39,860 nucleotides of DNA from a bacterium (GCA_020624805.1 JAHKVW010000024.1:1-39860); one strand, 5' to 3'. Shown: positions 1 to 7,822, counted from the first letter of the stretch. Notes: generated from the letters alone by a model not told the origin. Numbers and translations are program-made.

Positions 1-60
1 GGAGATTCCCCTGATAGGGGAAATGTCCGCGAAGCGGACAAAAGGGTTGCCGTTCTCGCT
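1..60. repeat. Hairpin repeat, family B (partial copy)
   Basis: The stretch contains a CCCCTGATAGGGG hairpin, then a TGTCCGC-GAA-GCGGACA hairpin, then AGGGTTGCCG. The same order (flush hairpin, second GC-rich hairpin, AGGGTTG) recurs at 14868-14929 and 29010-29056. Stem sequences differ between copies but pairing is kept. It is cut by the window edge, so its full extent is unknown. Confidence 0.55.
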
Positions 61-145
61 TAGAGAAAGGCGTCTCCGCCGAGGAATGCTCCTCCCGGTA
101 CGTTTCCGGTCAATGTCTACTGAGTGCGCAGCAAATCCCTTTTTT

Positions 146-351
146 CCGTAGGGTACGGCGCTTGGGCACGCGTGTCCGACGTACCGAGAATGACGGACGT
201 TTCTGTTATCGGGAACGGCAGATAGGAACACAACGCTTCTGCCACGCGGATGGTCAATGACCATCCCTACGGAAATATAGATTTCCTATCTTATGTTTCT
301 GATAAAGGAAACGTTCCTGCTATGCGGTACGTCAAAAATGCCGTACCCTAC
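146..351. repeat. Inverted-repeat element with GTAGGGTACGGC ends
   Basis: The left end reads CCGTAGGGTACGGC (146-159) and GACGTACCG (178-186). The right end carries the reverse complements CGGTACGTC (325-333) and GCCGTACCCTAC (340-351). The same compound end pair occurs at 9632-9746. There is no transposase ORF, so it looks like a non-autonomous intergenic element. I see no gene in 1-514; a further hairpin pair (GGGAGGGTC-AA-GACCCTCCC) lies near 403-424. Confidence 0.6.
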
Positions 352-514
352 ATAACGGATATCTCCTAAACCGACATTGCGTCTTATCCAACGCCCTGCC
401 GCGGGAGGGTCAAGACCCTCCCCTACAAAGCCACAGTTAAATGATGTGCTCCGACAAATGATCCGCAGTACAACAACAGAATATGAAAAAGGTCACGCGT
501 GACCTGACCCACGC

Positions 515-552
515 GTGACAAAAAAATAAGGCGGATGAAATCATCCGCCTTA
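515..552 (-). terminator. Intrinsic terminator of the HPr gene
   Basis: An 11-bp perfect stem (528-538 with 541-551, AAGGCGGATGA and its complement) lies just after the HPr stop codon. On the minus strand it is followed by a run of Ts (527-520). This is a classic Rho-independent terminator. Confidence 0.9.
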
Positions 553-570
553 TCGTTGTGTTCAATTGAA

Positions 571-834
571 TTACTCGGCAAAGCCGGTCTCGATCAGCTC
601 GACCAGACCTTCTACCGCATCGGTCTCGTCAGGACCGTCCGCAAAAATCTTTACGGTTGTGCCGCCGATGATACCAAGGGAAAGAACGCCGAGGAGCGAC
701 TTGGCGTTAACTTTTCTCTCGTCCTTCTCTACCCAGATAGAAGACTTGTACTCGTTAGCCTTCTGGATGAAGAAAGTAGCGGGACGGGCATGTAAGCCTG
801 CCTTGTTCTGAACTAATACTTCCTTAACGTACAT
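571..834 (-). CDS. ptsH: HPr-type phosphocarrier protein of the PTS
   Basis: This 87-residue protein is a phosphocarrier of the sugar phosphotransferase system, which passes phosphate from Enzyme I to EIIA domains. The active-site motif AGLHARPA contains the phosphorylatable histidine (H15). The Ser-46 region AKSLLGVLSLGI matches the HPr-kinase target of Gram-positive HPr, so it can probably also act as a CcpA co-regulator. The histidine argues against the Crh paralogue, which lacks it. The length is normal for the family. ATG is preceded by GAGGG at 7 nt, a strong promoter lies at 888-916 and a terminator follows directly, so it is a single-gene unit. Enzyme I (ptsI) is not next to it. Confidence 0.93.
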   Translation of the reverse strand: MYVKEVLVQNKAGLHARPATFFIQKANEYKSSIWVEKDERKVNAKSLLGVLSLGIIGGTTVKIFADGPDETDAVEGLVELIETGFAE

Positions 835-887
835 AATGATACCCTCTTTTTTCTCGAAAATAATACAGTAATTTTGGTTGCTTCCTT

Positions 888-916
888 ATTATATCCTCGA
901 TTATGCGGCAGGTCAA
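888..916 (-). promoter_or_regulatory. SigA-type promoter of the HPr gene
   Basis: Read on the minus strand: TTGACC, 17-nt spacer, TATAAT. The predicted start gives a leader of about 45 nt to the HPr ATG. Confidence 0.85.
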
Positions 917-1056
917 CAGTCGAAAATCATTTTTGTTTCGATATCTAACAGTCGAAAACATGAGTTCTTTTTTATTGTGCAAAATAACCAAGGTGTGGAT
1001 AACTATTTGTTGCAATCCACAATAGGAAAAGTGGAATCATGGCAAAAAAGGGGAAT

Positions 1057-1809
1057 TCATCGCGGTTTGTCGCCGTTTGCTTCATTGATGATCTGTTCCG
1101 CGAGCTGTCGCTCTTTGTCGCTCAGATCGGCGTGTTCGATCATATCCGGCCGCTTCTTGGCGGTCTCGATAACGCTCTGTTCCCTGCGCCATTTTTTGAT
1201 ATTTTCATGGTGGCCGCTGAACAGCACGGGCGGGATCTCTTCGCCGCGCCAGTTTTGCGGCTTAGTGTACTGCGGGTATTCGAGCAGACCGTCATAATGG
1301 CTCTCCAGCTCAAAGCATTCGTCATCGCTGAGCACACCCGGCTGCAGTCGCGCGAGTGAATCCGTTAGCACCAGCGCCGGTAGCTCGCCGCCGGTCAACA
1401 CATAGTCGCCGATGGAGATCTCTTCATCGACATAGCGATCCAGCACGCGTTGATCCACGCCCTCGTAGTGACCGCACAGCAGGCAGATATTGTCGTATTC
1501 CGAGAGCTCCTTGAGCTTTTTCTGGGTAAGAGTTTTTCCCTTGGGGGAAAGATAGATCAAATGCGGCGCGCCGCCTGTCTGCTCACAGATGCTCTCGTAG
1601 CACAGCGCGATCGGTTCCGCCAGCATCAGCATCCCCATGCCGCCGCCGTAGGTGGTATCGTCGACGCGCTTGTGCTTGTCAAAGGCGTAGTCGCGGAGCT
1701 GATGGCACAGGATCTCGACAGCGCCCTTTTTGCGCGCTCTGCCGATGATGCTCTCACTCAGCACCGCCTCGCACATCTCGGGGAAGAGGGTGATGATATC
1801 AATCCTCAT
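1057..1809 (-). CDS. trmD: tRNA (guanine-37-N1)-methyltransferase TrmD
   Basis: TrmD methylates N1 of G37 next to the anticodon, using S-adenosylmethionine, which prevents +1 frameshifting. The 250-residue protein has the family start MRIDIITLFPEM and the SPOUT trefoil-knot motifs YLSPKG (about 86-91), LCGHYEGVD (111-119) and SIGDYVLTGGE (132-142). The tail DSLARLQPGVL (about 150-160) is typical. The ATG at 1809 lies inside the end of rimM (11-nt overlap), so the two are translationally coupled. rplS, which usually follows trmD in Firmicutes, is absent here; the next gene is HPr on its own promoter. No clear terminator is visible after the stop. Confidence 0.96.
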   Translation of the reverse strand: MRIDIITLFPEMCEAVLSESIIGRARKKGAVEILCHQLRDYAFDKHKRVDDTTYGGGMGMLMLAEPIALCYESICEQTGGAPHLIYLSPKGKTLTQKKLKELSEYDNICLLCGHYEGVDQRVLDRYVDEEISIGDYVLTGGELPALVLTDSLARLQPGVLSDDECFELESHYDGLLEYPQYTKPQNWRGEEIPPVLFSGHHENIKKWRREQSVIETAKKRPDMIEHADLSDKERQLAEQIINEANGDKPR

Positions 1810-2311
1810 CGTCGAACAGTCCTTTCATCGGATGGATGTATACCGTGCCCTGATCAAAATCAAAGCGGTCGAGGATATCGGGGATGACGGGGATGTAATA
1901 GAGCTTGCCGTCCTCCGCCTTCATCTCATAGACGTCGTTGGAGCCGGTTTTGAGCACATCCTTGACAACGCCGTATACCGTGCCGTTGTCCGCGTCGGTG
2001 ACCTTGAGCCCGATGATGTCCTGCACAAAGTGCTCGCCCTCGTCAAGCTTGACGTCCTTACGGTCGATGTAGAGGATCTTGCCGCGGAGCTTGTCGGCTT
2101 CTTCGATGGAGCTGATACCCTTCGCCGTCATCAGGGCGATGTTCTTGTGCGGACGACAGCTCACGGCGATCGCCGTTTTGCCCTCATCCAGATAGAGCGT
2201 TTTGAATTTTTTGAGAAAGTCGGGAGAATTCGCCCAGCACTCCACCCGCATCTCTCCGCGGATGCCGTGGGTGCCGACGATCTTGCCGACCTCGAGATAT
2301 TGTTTTTGCAT
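1799..2311 (-). CDS. rimM: Ribosome maturation factor RimM
   Basis: RimM binds ribosomal protein S19 and helps assemble the head of the 30S subunit. The N-terminal RimM barrel starts EVGKIVGTHGIRGEMRV, and the C-terminal PRC-barrel region holds GSNDVYEMKAEDG and YYIPVIPDILDRFD. The chosen ATG (2311) gives 170 residues starting MQKQYLEVGKI, the normal family length, with AGGA about 9 nt upstream. A longer in-frame start exists, but it would add about 29 non-conserved residues and run back through the promoter at 2370-2398. It overlaps trmD by 11 nt. Its own promoter, rather than read-through from khpA, drives the pair. Confidence 0.95.
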   Translation of the reverse strand: MQKQYLEVGKIVGTHGIRGEMRVECWANSPDFLKKFKTLYLDEGKTAIAVSCRPHKNIALMTAKGISSIEEADKLRGKILYIDRKDVKLDEGEHFVQDIIGLKVTDADNGTVYGVVKDVLKTGSNDVYEMKAEDGKLYYIPVIPDILDRFDFDQGTVYIHPMKGLFDDED

Positions 2312-2369
2312 AGGATGACTTCCTTTATCGATTGTCATTACGAGAGCAGCCAACGGCTGACTCAACCAT

Positions 2370-2398
2370 ATTATAGCGGTAATCACGCGTGTTTTCAA
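2370..2398 (-). promoter_or_regulatory. SigA-type promoter of rimM-trmD
   Basis: Minus strand: TTGAAA, 17 nt, TATAAT. It is back to back with the channel-gene promoter at 2417-2445. Between it and rimM lies a short GTCATTACGAG...CAGCC-AAC-GGCTG hairpin (about 2335-2362), resembling the repeat at 18858-18920. Confidence 0.8.
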
Positions 2399-2416
2399 CA
2401 TTTATTTGTTTTTGCC

Positions 2417-2445
2417 TTGCAAAGTGAAGAAGGGAACTTTATAAT
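2417..2445 (+). promoter_or_regulatory. SigA-type promoter of the potassium-channel gene
   Basis: TTGCAA, 17-nt spacer, TATAAT. Transcription should start near 2452, which leaves only about 10 nt before the first in-frame ATG (2463) but about 29 nt before the ATG at 2481. This favours the later start. Confidence 0.8.
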
Positions 2446-2480
2446 GGAAGCGTAGAGAATCGATGAATGGAGAGATGAAT

Positions 2481-2903
2481 ATGAAGGCATTAAAAAGAAT
2501 CGGAAAGCTGTTGAATCGTACCGGGGCGATCAAGTTCTTTTTCGCGTATCTGATCATCTTATTGATCAGCGGCTTTATCCTGTCGTTGATCGAACCGCAG
2601 GTGCACGGGATCTTTGAGGGCTTTTACTTTACCTTTGTCGCGTCGACGACCATCGGCTTCGGCGATATCGTACCCGTCACGATACTCGGCAGGATCATCA
2701 CCATCATCGTTACGCTGTTCGGCGTGCTGACTGTCGCGATGGTGCCCGGCGTGGTGGTCGCCTACTATACGGAATACCTGAAGATCAAAGAAAAAGAAAC
2801 GGTATCGACCTTTTTGGAAAAGCTGGAGCGTTTGCCGGAGCTGAGTAAAGAGGAGCTCACGGAGCTGTCCGAGAGAGTGAAGAAGTTCAACGCAAAGAAA
2901 TAG
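2481..2903 (+). CDS. Two-TM potassium channel family protein
   Basis: This small membrane protein (140 residues from the chosen start) has the Ion_trans_2/KcsA-type layout: TM1 at about 18-38, a pore helix, the selectivity filter TTIGFGD, TM2 at about 70-95, then a charged cytosolic helix rich in Glu and Lys. It probably forms a tetrameric K+ pore; no regulatory RCK/TrkA-N domain is present, so gating is unknown. ATG 2481 is chosen because GGAG (2469-2472) lies 8 nt upstream and the promoter leaves too short a leader for ATG 2463. The gene is on the opposite strand from its neighbours and splits the usual khpA-rimM order. Confidence 0.88.
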   Translation: MKALKRIGKLLNRTGAIKFFFAYLIILLISGFILSLIEPQVHGIFEGFYFTFVASTTIGFGDIVPVTILGRIITIIVTLFGVLTVAMVPGVVVAYYTEYLKIKEKETVSTFLEKLERLPELSKEELTELSERVKKFNAKK

Positions 2904-2934
2904 GGAACATTTTTCAGAAACCGATATAAAGTAC

Positions 2935-2965
2935 AAAGCGCACCCGTTTGGGTGCGCTTTTGTGC
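2935..2965 (+). terminator. Intrinsic terminator after the channel gene
   Basis: An 11-bp stem, AAAGCGCACCC with GGGTGCGCTTT around a GTTT loop, is followed by a short T-rich tail. It sits between the convergent channel and khpA genes, so it may also stop khpA transcription from the other side. Confidence 0.85.
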
Positions 2966-2981
2966 TATGGAATGTGTGGAA

Positions 2982-3218
2982 TTAGTCGATTTCTACCATA
3001 ACTTTCTCGTCCTTGCGGATCGCCGCGGAACGTGCTACAGTGCGGATCGCCTTGGCGATTCTGCCCTGCTTACCGATGATTCTGCCCATATCGCCCTCTG
3101 CAACATGGATGTGGTACACGATGGTACCCTCTTCGTTAGGTTCATCAACGGTCACGGAAACCGCTTCGGGGTCTTCAACCAAACCCTTAGCAATCGTAAG
3201 AAGTAAGTCTTTCATCAT
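2982..3218 (-). CDS. khpA: KH-domain RNA-binding protein KhpA
   Basis: A 78-residue single KH-domain protein (YlqC/KhpA family). The RNA-binding GxxG loop is visible in GRIIGKQGR. In other Firmicutes KhpA pairs with KhpB (Jag) and affects cell elongation and mRNA levels; this partner role is family knowledge. It follows rpsP by 62 nt on the same strand, its standard position. GAAAGGA precedes the first of two adjacent ATGs by 5 nt (8 nt for the second), so the exact start is ambiguous by one codon. Confidence 0.93.
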   Translation of the reverse strand: MMKDLLLTIAKGLVEDPEAVSVTVDEPNEEGTIVYHIHVAEGDMGRIIGKQGRIAKAIRTVARSAAIRKDEKVMVEID

Positions 3219-3280
3219 TATGGTCCTTTCGCAAATACAATTAGAAATACTATTACTGTAAGTATTCTGTTATGAAATAC

Positions 3281-3520
3281 TTAGATAATGCCTGTGTTCT
3301 TCAATAATGCCTTAACGGTATCGGTCGGCTGTGCGCCCTTGGCGATCCATTCCTTAACCTTATCGGCGTCTACGTTAACCTCAGAGGGCTCGGCTGTGGG
3401 TTTGTAGGTACCGATTTCCTCGATGAAGCGGCCGTCGCGGGGATAACGCGAGTCAGCTACAACAATACGATAGAAGGGGTTCTTTTTCGCACCCATTCTC
3501 TTGAGTCTGATTTTTACCAT
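3281..3520 (-). CDS. rpsP: 30S ribosomal protein S16
   Basis: A 79-residue protein with the S16 signature: [25 protein letters not shown] at the N-terminus and [12 protein letters not shown] in the middle. It is a primary 16S rRNA-binding protein of the 30S subunit body. AGGAGG lies 7 nt before the ATG, as expected for a highly expressed ribosomal gene. It lies downstream of ffh with a 209-nt gap containing short direct repeats. I found no convincing promoter in that gap, so it may be transcribed from the ylxM promoter. Confidence 0.97.
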   Translation of the reverse strand: MVKIRLKRMGAKKNPFYRIVVADSRYPRDGRFIEEIGTYKPTAEPSEVNVDADKVKEWIAKGAQPTDTVKALLKNTGII

Positions 3521-3605
3521 GGTCTTACCTCCTGTCTGTATAGAATACTATATCTAATTTACAATCGGAAATCGTAAATTATCTGAACGGATTGCTCCGT
3601 GATCA

Positions 3606-3728
3606 GCAGTTATTAGTGGTTAGTGGTTAGTGATTAGATAGCAGGTCGTTTCACTCCGATTCATATCGATCGGGTGCGGGCAGAGCCCGCCGAGAACTGT
3701 TCACTGATCACTGAAAACTGTTCACTAT
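3606..3728. repeat. Degenerate short tandem repeats between ffh and rpsP
   Basis: Two blocks of low-complexity repeats are visible: TTAGTGG units (TTAGTGGTTAGTGGTTAGTG and variants, about 3611-3637), and CTGTTCACT/CTGATCACT units (about 3697-3727). No ORF or hairpin terminator is evident. The origin is unknown; slippage is a plausible source. Confidence 0.5.
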
Positions 3729-3729
3729 C

Positions 3730-5109
3730 TTACATTCCGGGGAAGCCGCCGCCCATGCCGCCCATCGGAGGCATGCCGCCGTTCGAGTTGAGCATTTTTC
3801 TGAGCTGTCTGCCCTTCTTGCCCTTGGATGTGAACTGGCGCATCATCTTCTGGGTCTGTTCGAGCTGTTTGATCAGTCGGTTGACTTCCTCCACCGGTCT
3901 GCCGCTGCCCGCGGCGATCCTGCGCTTGCGGGAGGGATTGAGCAGTCCGGGGTGTTCTCTTTCGGCGGGGGTCATCGACAGGATGATCGCCCTGTTCCAG
4001 TCGAGCACACGCTCATTGATATCCATATCATCGACCTTGTTGCCGACGCCCGGGAGCTTGCTGAGGATACCCTTGATGGGTCCCATGTTGCGCACCTGAT
4101 CGAGCTGATCGAGCATGTCGTTGAAATCCATTTTGTTTTTGAGCATCTTGCGGGCGAGCTCTTCCGCCTTTTCCTGGTCGAGCTTTTGCTCCGCCTCTTC
4201 GATCAGCGTGAGCACATCGCCCATGCCCAGTATGCGGGACGCCATACGGTCGGGGTGGAACATCTCGAGATCCTCGAGCTTCTCGCCCGTACCGGAGAAC
4301 TTGATCGGCTTGCCGGTGACCGCCTTGACGGACAGTGCGGCGCCGCCTCGGGTATCGCCGTCGAGCTTTGTCAGGATGACGCCGGTGATATCCAGCAGGT
4401 CGTTGAAGGTCTTAGCGACGTTGACAGCGTCCTGACCGGTCATCGCGTCGATGGTCAGCAGGATCTCATTGGGGCTGACCGACGCTTTGATGTCCTGCAG
4501 CTCCTTCATGAGCGCTTCGTCGATATGCAGACGGCCGGCGGTATCGAGGATCACGATATCGTTGCCGTAGTCTCTGGCGTGTTTGATCGCTTCCTTAGCG
4601 ATGGTGACAGGGTTTTCGGTGCCCATCTCAAAGACCGGTACCTCCGCCTTCGCGCCGACGACCTTGAGCTGTTCGATCGCCGCGGGTCGATAGATATCGC
4701 AGGCGACCAGCATGGGTCGGTGATTCTGTTCTTTGAGGTATTTGCCGAGCTTGGCGGCGTGGGTGGTTTTACCGGCGCCCTGTAAGCCGCACAGCATGAT
4801 GACGGTCGGCGGCTTGGAGGCGAACTCCAGTCGCGCGTCCTCAGCGCCCATCAAGTTGACGAGCTCTTCGTTGACGATTTTGATGACCATCTGGGCGGGA
4901 GTCAGGCTCTCCATGACGTCGGCGCCGATGGCGCGCTCGGTGACGGTGTTGGTGAAGCCCTTGGCGACCTTGAAGTTAACGTCGGCTTCGAGCAGCGCAA
5001 GACGTACCTCGCGCATCGCTTCCTTGACGTCGGCTTCTGTCAGCTTGCCCTTGCTTTTGAGCTTTTTGAACGCGTTATTCAGTTTATCGGATAAGCTTTC
5101 AAATGCCAT
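3730..5109 (-). CDS. ffh: Signal recognition particle protein Ffh (SRP54)
   Basis: Ffh is the GTPase that, with SRP RNA, binds signal sequences on nascent membrane proteins and delivers them to FtsY. Domain order: N domain (helical, AFESLSDKLNNAFKKLK), G domain with P-loop GLQGAGKTT, DTAGR and TKLDGD, then the methionine-rich M domain ending in a GGMPPMGGMGGGFPGM tail. The chosen start, MAFESLSDKL at 5109, matches the family. An in-frame ATG 9 nt upstream abuts the AGGAG and has no spacing, whereas 5109 has 9 nt. The 459 residues are normal. It sits 27 nt after ylxM, the expected order. The SRP RNA gene is not in the window. Confidence 0.97.
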   Translation of the reverse strand: MAFESLSDKLNNAFKKLKSKGKLTEADVKEAMREVRLALLEADVNFKVAKGFTNTVTERAIGADVMESLTPAQMVIKIVNEELVNLMGAEDARLEFASKPPTVIMLCGLQGAGKTTHAAKLGKYLKEQNHRPMLVACDIYRPAAIEQLKVVGAKAEVPVFEMGTENPVTIAKEAIKHARDYGNDIVILDTAGRLHIDEALMKELQDIKASVSPNEILLTIDAMTGQDAVNVAKTFNDLLDITGVILTKLDGDTRGGAALSVKAVTGKPIKFSGTGEKLEDLEMFHPDRMASRILGMGDVLTLIEEAEQKLDQEKAEELARKMLKNKMDFNDMLDQLDQVRNMGPIKGILSKLPGVGNKVDDMDINERVLDWNRAIILSMTPAEREHPGLLNPSRKRRIAAGSGRPVEEVNRLIKQLEQTQKMMRQFTSKGKKGRQLRKMLNSNGGMPPMGGMGGGFPGM

Positions 5110-5136
5110 ATCGGTCATCTCCTTTCGGGCTGAACA

Positions 5137-5484
5137 TCAATCGCTGTTCAGCTGCAATAATGCTTCTATCTGTTCGAGCAGCGGTGTGATATCGCCGCTC
5201 TCGGTGTGTTTGATTTTGTCGATCAGTCCGCGGATGGCGTCGTCGCGCTCAAGGCGCTGATGATAATCCCTCAGCAGTCCGAGCTTTTGCTCATAGTCAC
5301 GCAGCTTTCTCTCGGCGCGTCCTAAGGAATCGCGTACCCCCTGGCGGCTGATATGCAGGATCTCGGCGACCTCGGACAGGGACAGATCTTCATTGACATA
5401 TAGTTCAACGACCCGACGCTGGGAATCGTTGAGCAGCTCCGCGTAAAAATCGTAGAGCAGTGAGATATCCGGCTTACTGTTCAT
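5137..5484 (-). CDS. ylxM: YlxM-type SRP-associated helix-turn-helix protein (UPF0122)
   Basis: This 115-residue, sigma-70-region-4-like HTH protein is encoded just before ffh. The visible signature is ISLLYDFYAELLNDSQRRVVELYVNEDLSLSEVAEILHISRQGVRDSLGRAERKL-like order: a DFY motif at about 9-11 and an HTH at about 35-60. In streptococci YlxM binds SRP RNA and modulates SRP activity (family knowledge). The start is set at ATG 5484, which matches the family N-terminus. The upstream TTG extension is not conserved. AAGGA lies 13 nt upstream, rather far. A perfect-consensus promoter (5534-5562) and a small GTAAAG...CTTTAC hairpin (5506-5524) precede it. Confidence 0.9.
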   Translation of the reverse strand: MNSKPDISLLYDFYAELLNDSQRRVVELYVNEDLSLSEVAEILHISRQGVRDSLGRAERKLRDYEQKLGLLRDYHQRLERDDAIRGLIDKIKHTESGDITPLLEQIEALLQLNSD

Positions 5485-5533
5485 GATCGGCGCTTCATCC
5501 TTCCTGTAAAGCAAAGAACTTTACACCTCGGCT

Positions 5534-5562
5534 ATTATAGCACCAAGCTATGGGAATGTCAA
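5534..5562 (-). promoter_or_regulatory. Perfect-consensus SigA promoter of ylxM-ffh(-rpsP-khpA)
   Basis: Minus strand: TTGACA, 17-nt spacer ending TGC, TATAAT. Both hexamers are perfect and there is an extended -10 TG. It is probably a strong promoter for the SRP/ribosomal block. Confidence 0.92.
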
Positions 5563-5571
5563 GCATTTTTC

Positions 5572-5602
5572 CGATAAAAAAGCCCGCGCGGCGGCGGGCT
5601 TA
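5572..5602 (-). terminator. Intrinsic terminator of the lipoprotein gene
   Basis: On the minus strand, a GCCCGCCGC...GCGCGGGC hairpin followed by TTTTTT lies 8 nt after the lipoprotein stop codon. Confidence 0.88.
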
Positions 5603-5609
5603 AAGAATA

Positions 5610-6602
5610 TTATTTTGTTTTCTGATCCTCAGATGCGGTTTCTGTCGATTTCTCGGGCAGCGTTACGCTGATCAGATCGGTGGAGTCGATGGTCTCCCAG
5701 TTATCAGCGTCCTTGATCGTGAAGGATACCTTGATGCTGTCGATCTCTTCGATATCGTGCTCATTCAGGTCGAGCTTATAGATGGTGACGACGTCTACGG
5801 CGCGTTTATCGGGCAGGATCGTACTGTTCATCGCCGAGGTCATATCATAACCGTTCACGACGACGTCCTTTGCTCTGATCGCGATCTTCTGATCGGTGCC
5901 GTTGAGCATATAGACGATCACTTCTGTGCCGTCGGAGTAGGCGCGATCGGTGTTGACGCCCTTGAGGATGATCTTGATATCGTTGTTATCGTAGGCGACC
6001 TGACCGCTTTCGTCACATTTGACATCTTCTTTCTGATCGGCGGAGGTCTCGACGGTGATCAGATCGGTCGTCGCGATGGGATTGTAGGTTTTTGAATCAA
6101 CGGGTCTGAGTGCGAACTCGACCTTTTGGATCGAGGTGATGTCGGCGATCGCCAGCTTGAAGTACGGTAAGGTCAAAGTGCAGTCCGTGCTCTTTGAAGG
6201 AGCGATCTTGGTGTTCATCTCGGGGGTGATCATGTAGCCGTTGACGATCGAATAGGGGGATTGCACAACGATCTCTTTGTTATTCTTGTTTTCGACGTTC
6301 AGCAACAGCTGCGGTCCGGAAACCGCTGTATAGTCGATGCCCTTGAGCGAGACGGACAGGTTTTCGTCGTCATAGATCTTTTTTTGCTCCGTGACGGTGG
6401 GCTTGGTATCAAAAGTATTGATAAACTTTTTCAGGCTCAATGAACTGCCGCTTTCGGTCGGAGCAACGGAATCGGGCGTTTGCTGTGCCGTTGTTTCATC
6501 CTGCTGTACCTGTGTGGGGGTAGAAGAATCTTTCGTATTGTCACACGCGCATGCCAGCAGGGCCGCCAAAGCGCAAAGCGCAAGACATATGATTCGTTTC
6601 AT
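5610..6602 (-). CDS. Secreted lipoprotein with two tandem related domains
   Basis: I do not recognise a named family. From the chosen ATG (6602; AAGGAG 9 nt upstream) the protein has 330 residues: a signal peptide MKRIICLALCALAALLAC with lipobox LLAC (Cys18), then a Ser/Thr/Gln-rich linker. Two related beta-rich domains follow, at about 75-185 and 200-312. Each runs from a SLKGID/ILKGVN strand through a VNGY motif (IVNGYMITPEMNTKI; VVNGYDMTSAMNSTI) to a TTDLI/STDLI strand, so an internal duplication is clear. The fold resembles DUF4352-like extracellular beta domains, but this is a guess. It is monocistronic, with its own consensus promoter and terminator, and is probably anchored on the outer face of the membrane. 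Confidence 0.85.
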   Translation of the reverse strand: MKRIICLALCALAALLACACDNTKDSSTPTQVQQDETTAQQTPDSVAPTESGSSLSLKKFINTFDTKPTVTEQKKIYDDENLSVSLKGIDYTAVSGPQLLLNVENKNNKEIVVQSPYSIVNGYMITPEMNTKIAPSKSTDCTLTLPYFKLAIADITSIQKVEFALRPVDSKTYNPIATTDLITVETSADQKEDVKCDESGQVAYDNNDIKIILKGVNTDRAYSDGTEVIVYMLNGTDQKIAIRAKDVVVNGYDMTSAMNSTILPDKRAVDVVTIYKLDLNEHDIEEIDSIKVSFTIKDADNWETIDSTDLISVTLPEKSTETASEDQKTK

Positions 6603-6663
6603 TGATAGGATCTCCTTATTCATCGAAAAATAATGAACTTGGTTTAAAATAGACTAACGATTA

Positions 6664-6693
6664 TTATACTATATTTATTTCTGAAATGTCAAT
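6664..6693 (-). promoter_or_regulatory. SigA promoter of the lipoprotein gene
   Basis: Minus strand: TTGACA, 18-nt spacer, TATAAT. The leader to the ATG at 6602 is about 55 nt. It is divergent from the phoH promoter at 6775-6803. Confidence 0.85.
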
Positions 6694-6774
6694 AATATGA
6701 GCAAGAAGATCGTTGTTTACGCAAAAAATTGAGATATTTTAGCAATATTGATTGAAATTTTTTGAAAAATATGG

Positions 6775-6803
6775 TTGATTTTCACAGAATTTTATGCTAT
6801 AAT
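6775..6803 (+). promoter_or_regulatory. Extended -10 promoter of phoH-ybeY
   Basis: TTGATT, 17-nt spacer ending TGC, TATAAT. It predicts a start near 6810 and a leader of about 44 nt. Confidence 0.85.
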
Positions 6804-6853
6804 AATATAACATCTAAGAATGGGTAGCTATATGCTGTCCTGTAAGAGGCAAT

Positions 6854-7822
6854 ATGGAACAAATCATTAATATCGACCGCATGGAGCATGCCGCCGCCCT
6901 GTTCGGCAGCTTTGACTCCAACATCAAAATCATTGAGGATGAGTTCGGCGTGCGCGTCCACGCGCGTGACAGCGAGCTGAAGATCTCCGGAGACGCCGAG
7001 GGTGTGCTCAAGGCGAGCAAGGTGATCGACAGCCTGTTGAGCCTGCTCAACCGCGGTGAACAGCTCTCGGAGCAGAACATCACCTATTGTATCTCGCTGG
7101 TCAACGACGGCAGTGAGGAGAAGATCGAAACGCTCGCGTCGGACTGTGTCTGCGTGACCGCGAAGGGCAAGCCCATCAAGCCCAAGACGATGGGGCAAAA
7201 GCGCTATTGCTCCGCGATCGAGAACAATACGATCACCATCGCCGTAGGCCCTGCCGGTACCGGTAAGACCTATCTGGCGGTCGCGATGGCGGTGACCGCC
7301 TTCCGCAGTAAGGAGGTCAACCGTATCATCCTCACCAGACCCGCCGTAGAAGCGGGCGAGAAGCTGGGCTTTTTGCCGGGCGATCTGCAAAGCAAGGTCG
7401 ATCCTTATCTGCGCCCGTTGTATGACGCGCTTTTCGATATGCTGGGCGCCGAGACCTATCAAAAATACCTTGAGAGAGGGAATATCGAGGTAGCTCCTTT
7501 GGCGTATATGCGCGGCAGAACGCTGGACGACAGCTTCATCATCCTTGACGAGGCGCAGAATACCACCTCGGAGCAGATGAAGATGTTCCTCACCCGACTG
7601 GGCAACAACTCCAAGATGGTCATCACGGGCGACATCACCCAGATCGACCTGCCCTCGGGCGCAAAATCAGGCTTGAAGGAAGCGGTCAAGATCCTCAAGG
7701 GGATCAAGGGCATCGAGCGCATGACCTTCTCGGATAAGGACGTTGTGCGTCATCGTCTGGTACAGGATATCATCCGCGCGTATGAAAAGGCGCAGGAACG
7801 CAGCAGAAGCAATAAACAGTAA
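6854..7822 (+). CDS. phoH: PhoH-like ATPase (YbeZ/PhoL family)
   Basis: A 322-residue PhoH-family ATPase. An N-terminal KH-like segment (about 15-65, IKIIEDEFGVRVHARD) is followed by the ATPase domain with Walker A GPAGTGKT (132-139) and Walker B FIILDEAQN (228-236). The motif LTRPAVEAGEKLGFLPGD lies between them. The family is linked to RNA metabolism and works with the neighbouring RNase YbeY; this is known for YbeZ and inferred here from the adjacency. AGAGG precedes the ATG, and it is the first gene behind the promoter at 6775. ybeY follows after 160 nt that hold no recognisable gene. Confidence 0.94.
   Translation: MEQIINIDRMEHAAALFGSFDSNIKIIEDEFGVRVHARDSELKISGDAEGVLKASKVIDSLLSLLNRGEQLSEQNITYCISLVNDGSEEKIETLASDCVCVTAKGKPIKPKTMGQKRYCSAIENNTITIAVGPAGTGKTYLAVAMAVTAFRSKEVNRIILTRPAVEAGEKLGFLPGDLQSKVDPYLRPLYDALFDMLGAETYQKYLERGNIEVAPLAYMRGRTLDDSFIILDEAQNTTSEQMKMFLTRLGNNSKMVITGDITQIDLPSGAKSGLKEAVKILKGIKGIERMTFSDKDVVRHRLVQDIIRAYEKAQERSRSNKQ

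Noticed and set aside
824-1015. Minus-strand frame of 63 codons upstream of HPr
   Set aside because: It spans the HPr promoter and leader and has no family features.
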